Below, in pieces: positions 58,290 through 64,000 of a stretch of 64,000 bases of DNA. The translations under genes and the position numbers were made by a program. The notes below the pieces were generated by a model that did not search any database, was not told the DNA's origin, and saw only the letters and a program-made list of their open reading frames with translations. Positions within the stretch are counted from its first letter, which is position 1. Every line of letters starts with the position of its first letter. The stretch is from positions 24,208 to 88,207 of the forward strand of contig JAJFHQ010000068.1 in NCBI GenBank assembly GCA_021775525.1. Direction: 5' to 3'. Source of the stretch: Hyphomicrobiales bacterium (lineage in GTDB: Bacteria; Pseudomonadota; Alphaproteobacteria; Rhizobiales; Methyloligellaceae).

Positions 58290-58985
58290 TCACCCGCTGG
58301 CAGGATCGCCAGGGGGCCCTTCAAACGCTCCTAAGGGAATAAACGGGTGCTGATCGTAGTGTGCCTCGAAGGTTTGTAACGGGCGCTCATCAGTGTCCGC
58401 GTGCAAACCGGCTAAACCTTGCAGCGGGAGATGTCCGTCGTGCTGATCATAATGTGCCTCGAAGTTTTGTAACTGGCGCCTACCAGTGCCTGCGTTCTCT
58501 GCATACCCGCCTATTTGCCCAAAACCGGCTAAACCTGGCAGCTGGGGATAGTCGTCGTGTTGATCGTAGTGTTCCTCGAAGGATTGTAACGGGCGCTCAG
58601 TGGAGGCTGGCGGCAGGACATCTCCATCGACCAAATAGCCTCCCGTCATGGAGGGTAACTCATTTTCGATGCCATGAAACTGTGGAACAGCTTCTAAGAT
58701 GGGACCCACGTCATTGACGTGAGTATGGTCGATCAATTTGTTGAGGCCCTTCGAGCCCACACGAGACACGAGAACGGAACAACAAATTGAAGGGCAAAAT
58801 ATGAGGAAAAATGAAGCTATGATCTGAATGTACGACATCGTGGGTATCGGGTAGTTCGCGACCAGAAATACAAGAAAAGTGCTAGACAAGACCGCGAACA
58901 ACGCAACCGAAATATTGTTCCACCAACTGGCGCGATACTTCACACGCGCGTTGTGAATCGCATCCCCTGTCTTCTGAGTGTGCAT
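58290..58985 (-). CDS. Two-TM protein (possible SLATT-like) with C-terminal tandem FEAHYDQH repeats
   Basis: KYRASWWNNISVALFAVLSSTFLVFLVANYPIPTMSYIQIIASFFLIFCPSICCSVLVS two hydrophobic helices; three RPLQxFE(E/A)HYDQH units. ATG 58985 has GGAG about 8 nt upstream; the ORF-track GTG at 59000 is the alternative. Confidence 0.6.
   Translation of the reverse strand: MHTQKTGDAIHNARVKYRASWWNNISVALFAVLSSTFLVFLVANYPIPTMSYIQIIASFFLIFCPSICCSVLVSRVGSKGLNKLIDHTHVNDVGPILEAVPQFHGIENELPSMTGGYLVDGDVLPPASTERPLQSFEEHYDQHDDYPQLPGLAGFGQIGGYAENAGTGRRQLQNFEAHYDQHDGHLPLQGLAGLHADTDERPLQTFEAHYDQHPFIPLGAFEGPPGDPASG
58348..58597. repeat. In-frame tandem coding repeat (two full units of 93 and 117 bp plus a partial third)
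   Basis: 'tgctgatcgtagtgtgcctcgaaggtttgtaacgggcgc' recurs at 58348, 58441 and 58558; unit lengths are multiples of 3; protein (R/Q)(P/Q)LQxFE(E/A)HYDQH. Confidence 0.9.
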
Positions 58986-59301
58986 TCTGTACTCCAACAC
59001 TCCAACTTCGAATCAACTGTTGTGCGGATAGGTTCACGTACAATTGTGGCAACTCTTTGCCAGACTTACTGTCTCCTATTTGGCTTCGCATAGTCGCCCG
59101 ATCGGACGCCTTGAGCGCGCGTTTTACGGTGCTCTTCGAGACGCCGTAGCGATCCGCGAGCCTCTGATTGGTGACACCGTTTTTTGCCTCACGCACGATA
59201 TCCCGGTCTCTCTGGCGGCGTGTCCGCTCGCCGGGTGTCTTCATGAAATGACTATAATGAGCTTCGACAAATTCGGGGAAGGTGTCCATCATCTCCGCCA
59301 T
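58882..59301 (-). CDS. HTH-domain protein (resolvase/Hin-like HTH), start uncertain (M1 at 59301 or M4 at 59292)
   Basis: RQRDRDIVREAKNGVTNQRLADRYGVSKSTVKRALKASD helix-turn-helix pattern; C-terminal part overlaps the 2TM gene in another frame. Confidence 0.55.
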   Translation of the reverse strand: MAEMMDTFPEFVEAHYSHFMKTPGERTRRQRDRDIVREAKNGVTNQRLADRYGVSKSTVKRALKASDRATMRSQIGDSKSGKELPQLYVNLSAQQLIRSWSVGVQNAHSEDRGCDSQRACEVSRQLVEQYFGCVVRGLV

Positions 59302-59494
59302 CTGGCCAAGAGATTGTTCAATCCCTCGGCCTTGAGCCGGTCCACGAGGTGCGGGGCGGTAGCGACATTGCGGCTCAAGCGCTGCCAGCTATGGGCGCTG
59401 TCGCGGTATGATTTGGCAATCTCAATAACCCCCTGAATAACCAAACACAAACACAAGGGGAGAGAGGGCTCACGCCGTTAACAATCGTCAACAA

Positions 59495-59547
59495 GCGTGT
59501 TTAATATCCACGCCTGTAATTCGCATAATGTATATTATGACAAATTA
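59495..59547. promoter_or_regulatory. Nested inverted repeats upstream of the HTH/2TM cassette
   Basis: GCGTG-N9-CACGC (59495-59513), CATAAT-N4-ATTATG (59524-59539), outer TAATT (59517-59521)/AATTA (59543-59547). Confidence 0.45.
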
Positions 59548-59603
59548 TAGATGGGCCGTTTGAGCGCGTGGTGGGGAGGACTGGGACACCAGATCGGCAG
59601 CTC

Positions 59604-61127
59604 TTATTTCTCCACCGTCTCGGCGATTAACCTGTTCAGCAGCCGCACGCCAAAGCCGGAGCCCCAGGAGGTGTTAACGTCTGTCTTGGGGGCGGACATG
59701 CCGGTGCCGGCAATGTCGAGATGCGCCCAGGGCGTGTCGTCCTTGATGAAGCGCTGCAGGAATTGCGCGGCGGTGATGGAACCGGCCCAGCGGTCACCGA
59801 TGTTTTTCATGTCCGCAACTTGAGACTTGATCATCTCGTCATACTTGGGGCCGAGGGGCAGGCGCCAGAGTTTCTCGTTGGTCTCCCCTCCTGCCTTCGT
59901 GAGTTTTTCACTCAAGTCATCATTGTTGGAAAACAGTCCCGCATGTTCCTTGCCGAGTGCCACGAGAATGGCGCCCGTTAACGTCGCCAGGTTCACGATC
60001 CATTTGGGCTGGAACTTCTTTTGCGCATAAGTGAGCATATCTGCCAGCACGAGGCGGCCTTCAGCGTCCGTGTTAAGAACCTCAATAGTCTGTCCGTCCA
60101 TGGAGCCGATGACATCGCCGGGGCGATAGGCATTTCCGCTCGGCATGTTTTCAACCAGACCGATCAGACCAACCACGTTGGCTTTGGCCTTGCGCGCCGC
60201 CAGCGCGTGCATCAGGCCGACGACGCAGGCCGCGCCCGCCATGTCGCCCTTCATGTCTCCCATGCCCGCTGATGGTTTGATGGAGATACCGCCGGTATCA
60301 AACGTAACCCCCTTCCCCACGATGGCGACCGGCTTGCCGCCCTTCGCGCCCGCCCCTTGCCATTGCATGATCGCGGCAAAAGAGGGTTTGTCACTGCCCC
60401 GCCCCACGGCCAGCAGCGCTTCCATCTTGTTGGCTTTCAGCGCCTTCTCATCGAGCAGCTGAACCTTGACGCCGAGCTTGGTGAGCGCCTTGGCCTTGGC
60501 TGCAAACTCCTTTGGCCCCAGTATGTTGGCTGGTTCGTTGACCAGGTCACGGGCGAGAATCACCCCCTCGCCCACCGCCTTGCCCGCCACAAATGCGCGT
60601 TTTGCGGCCGCGGCACTGGCGCATTGCACCGTGATCTTGCTCAAATCTGTGTCATTACTGCCACTGTCAGGATCTTTTTTGCCCGCCTTTGTCTTGTACT
60701 TGTCGAACTTGTAGCCCCGCAGCATCGCCCCGAGGGCTACTTGAGCTGCCTGTTCACCACTCACGTCAAAGGGGCTTTTGGCCCGCTCCAGCACCAGAAC
60801 GGTGGGGTTATCCTTGCCTGAGAGCCTCGCCCTGATCTGGCCGCCAAGCTCCAGCCAGTCATTGTCGTTATAGTCTTTCAGCTTTCCCGTACCGACGATG
60901 AGAAGACGCGAAAGACCCAGTTTCTCAGGCACCAAGATGTTCAGGGAGGATTTCTTTTTTCCCTTGAATTTCCGCAGCTTAACGGCTCGTGAAATGGCCC
61001 CGCCGCTGGTTTTGTCGAGCGCTTTCGCGGTTTTGGAAAGCAGCGCGCCTTCCTCGCTTAACAGGATCAAAACGCCGCTCTTTACGGGCGAAATATTGGC
61101 GAAGGAAAAGGCGGTTGGTTTGCTCAT
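59604..61127 (-). CDS. pepA: Leucyl aminopeptidase
   Basis: VAIVGKGVTFDTGGISIKPSAGMGDMKGDMAGAACVVGLMHALA, NTDAEGRLVLADMLTYA. Confidence 0.96.
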   Translation of the reverse strand: MSKPTAFSFANISPVKSGVLILLSEEGALLSKTAKALDKTSGGAISRAVKLRKFKGKKKSSLNILVPEKLGLSRLLIVGTGKLKDYNDNDWLELGGQIRARLSGKDNPTVLVLERAKSPFDVSGEQAAQVALGAMLRGYKFDKYKTKAGKKDPDSGSNDTDLSKITVQCASAAAAKRAFVAGKAVGEGVILARDLVNEPANILGPKEFAAKAKALTKLGVKVQLLDEKALKANKMEALLAVGRGSDKPSFAAIMQWQGAGAKGGKPVAIVGKGVTFDTGGISIKPSAGMGDMKGDMAGAACVVGLMHALAARKAKANVVGLIGLVENMPSGNAYRPGDVIGSMDGQTIEVLNTDAEGRLVLADMLTYAQKKFQPKWIVNLATLTGAILVALGKEHAGLFSNNDDLSEKLTKAGGETNEKLWRLPLGPKYDEMIKSQVADMKNIGDRWAGSITAAQFLQRFIKDDTPWAHLDIAGTGMSAPKTDVNTSWGSGFGVRLLNRLIAETVEK

Positions 61128-61398
61128 GAGGGCGTCCTTTTGGCGTCGATTTCTATGGCGAGTTTCAGGTGCAACGGCAGTCTTGCGACACCCTGATAAT
61201 CATGCAGCTTCAAAATCAGCTCGATTGGGGTAACTAAATCGTGCGCGCCGCGAAGGCAAGTGGCGCCCCTTTTGGTCGAATTTCCGCCATGTTGGGGTGG
61301 TGAAAATCTCAGTCATTACATGCTCATGGCGACCATGACGACGAGAATCACATATTGTGGCGTCACAGGGCAGACAACGGGGAGCGTAGAGCGTCTGA

Positions 61399-62604
61399 AT
61401 GGACCTCTTTAGTCGATATTTATTCAAGCAGCTTGCGGGGAGCTTTCTTCTGATCCTTGTCACGCTGACGACGATCATTTGGCTGTCCAGCGCGCTGGCC
61501 AAGCTCTCCCTGCTGACGACCAAGGGGCAGTCGGTGTTGATGCTGCTGAACATCACCGGCCTGGCGCTGCCCGCGCTGATCGGGATCATCGCCCCCAACG
61601 CCCTGCTGGTCGCCTGTATATACACGCTTGATCGTCTCAACGGCGACAGCGAACTGATCGTCATGTCGGCGTCCGGCGCGCGCGTCTGGAGATTTGCCGC
61701 TCCCTGCATAGCGCTCGCCAGCATCCTGTGTGTGAGCATTCTCATTCTCAACCTGGTTCTCGCGCCGGCAAGCCTTCGCAAGCTGCGGTCATTCATCACC
61801 CAGGTGCAGACGGACCTTGTGTCCCAGGTGTTGCAGCCCGGGCGGTTTTCTGCTGCTGAAGACGGCCTTACCTTCCACATTCGTGACCGCGATCTTAATG
61901 GCGAGCTGGTCGGACTGATCGTGCATGATTCACGCGCCAAGGATCTGACCATGACCTACCTGGCGAACCGCGGGCAGATCGTCTCCAACGATGACGGCTC
62001 ATACCTGGTGATGAAGGACGGGCATATTCATCGGCAGGAAACCGCGAAGAAGGAACAGGAAGTCCAGATCGTCGCTTTCGAGCAATATATTTTCGACATA
62101 TCCCAATACGGGCCCAAGTCCGATACCAACGCCCTGCGGCGCGGCGAGCTTTATTTGCCCGAGCTCATGAACCCGGACCCCAACAATCAGGATTACAAAC
62201 GCAACCCGGGCCGCTACCGGGCGGAGATCCATGAGCGCTTTTCATCAGCGCTCTATCCCCTCGCCTACGTCATGATCGTCATCCTCTTTCTTGGCCATCC
62301 GCGCACCGTTCGCGAAAACCGGATGACCAGCCTCGTGATGGCATTTGGCGTGGCGGTTGGACTGAGAGCTGCAGGGCTTGCAGCCACCAATTTACTGACA
62401 TTTCAACCCTCTGCTACGACTTTAGTATATGGCATCCCAATCGGTGCGATTCTCGTTGCAGGGATCACAGCACACGTTAGAATGGCACCTTACGCACGAC
62501 CTAGAATCAATCTGGATGCTCTAGCTAAGCTTCAGATATTAAACAATAAAATTCTGGTGGTGCTGGGGGTTAAGACCGAACAGAACGGCGGACGCGTGGG
62601 ATGA
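61399..62604 (+). CDS. lptF: LPS export ABC transporter permease LptF
   Basis: MDLFSRYLFKQLAGSFLLILVTLTTIIWLSSALAKL; YjgP/YjgQ family pattern; precedes lptG. Confidence 0.92.
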   Translation: MDLFSRYLFKQLAGSFLLILVTLTTIIWLSSALAKLSLLTTKGQSVLMLLNITGLALPALIGIIAPNALLVACIYTLDRLNGDSELIVMSASGARVWRFAAPCIALASILCVSILILNLVLAPASLRKLRSFITQVQTDLVSQVLQPGRFSAAEDGLTFHIRDRDLNGELVGLIVHDSRAKDLTMTYLANRGQIVSNDDGSYLVMKDGHIHRQETAKKEQEVQIVAFEQYIFDISQYGPKSDTNALRRGELYLPELMNPDPNNQDYKRNPGRYRAEIHERFSSALYPLAYVMIVILFLGHPRTVRENRMTSLVMAFGVAVGLRAAGLAATNLLTFQPSATTLVYGIPIGAILVAGITAHVRMAPYARPRINLDALAKLQILNNKILVVLGVKTEQNGGRVG

Positions 62605-63701
62605 CTGCTGCCGGTACCTTTGCGCGCTACGTATCGTGGCGATTTTTAACGGCGATTTTGGCCGTCACCGCGCTATGCGTGGTGCTGCTGTTTTTTGCCG
62701 ACATGATCGAATTGCTGCGCCGTTCCGGCAAGGACAACGCCAGTGACATCAGTGCCCTGCCGCTGGTCGCCATTGCGCTTTTGCGCCTCCCCTCCAGATC
62801 GGAAATCATCCTGCCCTTTACCGTCCTGATCGGTTCAATCGGGGCGTTTCTCATGCTCAGCCGGAAATCGGAACTTATCGTTGCGCGGGCGGCGGGCATG
62901 TCCGTATGGCAATTCATCATGCCCGGCATCGTCGTGGCCATAGTCCTCGGCATCACCATGGTCACCGTCGTCAACCCCCTGTCGGCCATGGCGAAAGCCG
63001 CATCTGAGCGCATGTACGCCGAGACCTTCGGCAAGGAATCATCATTGCTGGACACCAAGTCCGCGGGTGCATGGCTGCGCCAGGACGGCACCGATGGACA
63101 ATCGGTCATGCACGCAAATGTCGTCTCCAACCGCGGCCTGTCGCTCGGCGGTGTGAGCGTGTGGCATTACGGCAAGGACGGCAATTTCTCCGAGCGCATT
63201 GAGGCGGCTAAGGCCGACCTGCAAAAAGGCTACTGGGTTCTCAGCCAGGCAACCATCAGCGCCGTTGGCCGTGAACCCGCCCTTTACGACAAATACCTGG
63301 TGAGCACGCATCTCACTCCGACCCACGTCAACGACAGCCTCGGGTCAGTCTCATCTGTTTCCTTTTGGGAATTACCGGATTTTATCGATCTTGCGGACAA
63401 GGCCGGTCTGCCCGCCACCCGCCACAAGCTGCGTTACCAGATGCTTTTGTCGCTCCCGTGCCTGCTGGCCGTCATGGTGCTGCTGGCCGCGACCTGCTCC
63501 CTTGCGTCGTTCCGCTTCGGTAAGGTCCAGACAATGGCCATCATAGGCCTGGGATCGGGCTTTCTGTTTTTCCTGTTTCGCGAGGTTTCCCGGAATATCG
63601 GGATGTCGGGTCTTGCCGCGCCAGAGGTCGCGGCGTGGGCCCCTGCCGCGATTGGCACTCTCCTCACAGTCACAGTGCTGCTGCATCGGGAGGACGGATA
63701 A
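62601..63701 (+). CDS. lptG: LPS export ABC transporter permease LptG
   Basis: FARYVSWRFLTAILAVTALCVVLLFFADMIELLRR; ATGA overlap with lptF. Confidence 0.93.
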   Translation: MTAAGTFARYVSWRFLTAILAVTALCVVLLFFADMIELLRRSGKDNASDISALPLVAIALLRLPSRSEIILPFTVLIGSIGAFLMLSRKSELIVARAAGMSVWQFIMPGIVVAIVLGITMVTVVNPLSAMAKAASERMYAETFGKESSLLDTKSAGAWLRQDGTDGQSVMHANVVSNRGLSLGGVSVWHYGKDGNFSERIEAAKADLQKGYWVLSQATISAVGREPALYDKYLVSTHLTPTHVNDSLGSVSSVSFWELPDFIDLADKAGLPATRHKLRYQMLLSLPCLLAVMVLLAATCSLASFRFGKVQTMAIIGLGSGFLFFLFREVSRNIGMSGLAAPEVAAWAPAAIGTLLTVTVLLHREDG

Positions 63702-63706
63702 CCGTG

Positions 63707-64000
63707 ATGCAGATTAGGCACAGAAATAGCAGTGCGACCCGGGCCAGGACCCCTGCCCGGTTTACGCACGCTTGGGGCAGAAACTGGTTGGCGAATTCCA
63801 TCGCCAGCCTGCTTCTGCTCGCTCCGGCAACGTTGCTAGCTACAACGCTGCCAAAAACAGCCATGGCGCAGACTCAGTTCGAATCGGTAAACCGAACGGA
63901 CTCGAGCCTGCCCATGCTGCTGCAGGCCGACCAGATGATCTATGACAATCAGAACAACAGGGTCATCGCCCGGGGCAATGTGGAAATCTATTACAACAAC
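63707..64000 (+). CDS. lptD: LPS-assembly protein LptD (3' truncated by window end)
   Basis: Manual translation: MQIRHRNSSATRART...AMAQTQFESVNRTDSSLPMLLQADQMIYDNQNNRVIARGNVEIYYNN; OstA/LptD N-terminal signature after lptG. Confidence 0.9.
   Translation, partial: MQIRHRNSSATRARTPARFTHAWGRNWLANSIASLLLLAPATLLATTLPKTAMAQTQFESVNRTDSSLPMLLQADQMIYDNQNNRVIARGNVEIYYNN

Noticed and set aside
58290-59603. Cassette as an integrated mobile element
   Set aside because: No integrase, transposase, flanking tRNA or direct target repeats seen; accessory but not demonstrably mobile.
61200-61952. 250-aa minus-strand ORF antisense to lptF
   Set aside because: Ser/Arg-rich shadow translation; lptF is unambiguous.

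Overview
The window is a 64 kb, gene-dense chromosomal segment from an alphaproteobacterium, probably Hyphomicrobiales or a related order; the exact taxon cannot be fixed from sequence alone. Almost all of it is core gene clusters: dxr-rseP-bamA-lpxD-fabZ-lpxA-lpxI-lpxB; gltA and gltX; comEC; a minus-strand ppiD-trpE-sixA-trpG-trpD-trpC-moaC-moeA-lexA run; tpiA-secG-pyrG-kdsA; queC-queE-queD-queF; eno-ftsB-pdhA-pdhB-pdhC-lpd; lipA-COQ10/RatA; cinA and ispDF; dusB-ntrB-ntrC-ntrY-ntrX-trkA-trkH-hfq-hflX; mazG; pepA; lptF-lptG-lptD (cut by the window end). dxr is cut at the left edge. I saw no convincing rRNA, tRNA, CRISPR array, transposase or prophage. The most unusual locus is a small accessory cassette at about 58290-59550 between mazG and pepA. 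It holds an overlapping HTH protein gene, a two-TM (SLATT-like?) protein with a tandem 'RPLQxFEAHYDQH' repeat tail, a possible translationally coupled small upstream ORF, and a palindrome-rich upstream region. Other points of note: sixA inside the trp operon, a GAFTGA-less NtrX, a basic C-terminal tail on NtrY, three tandem GlsB-like membrane proteins, a TPR/2OG-Fe(II) oxygenase plus DUF1835 insertion between kdsA and the que genes, a GTTC-N7-GTTC LexA box, and operator-like palindromes upstream of hfq, pdhA, lptF and ntrY.
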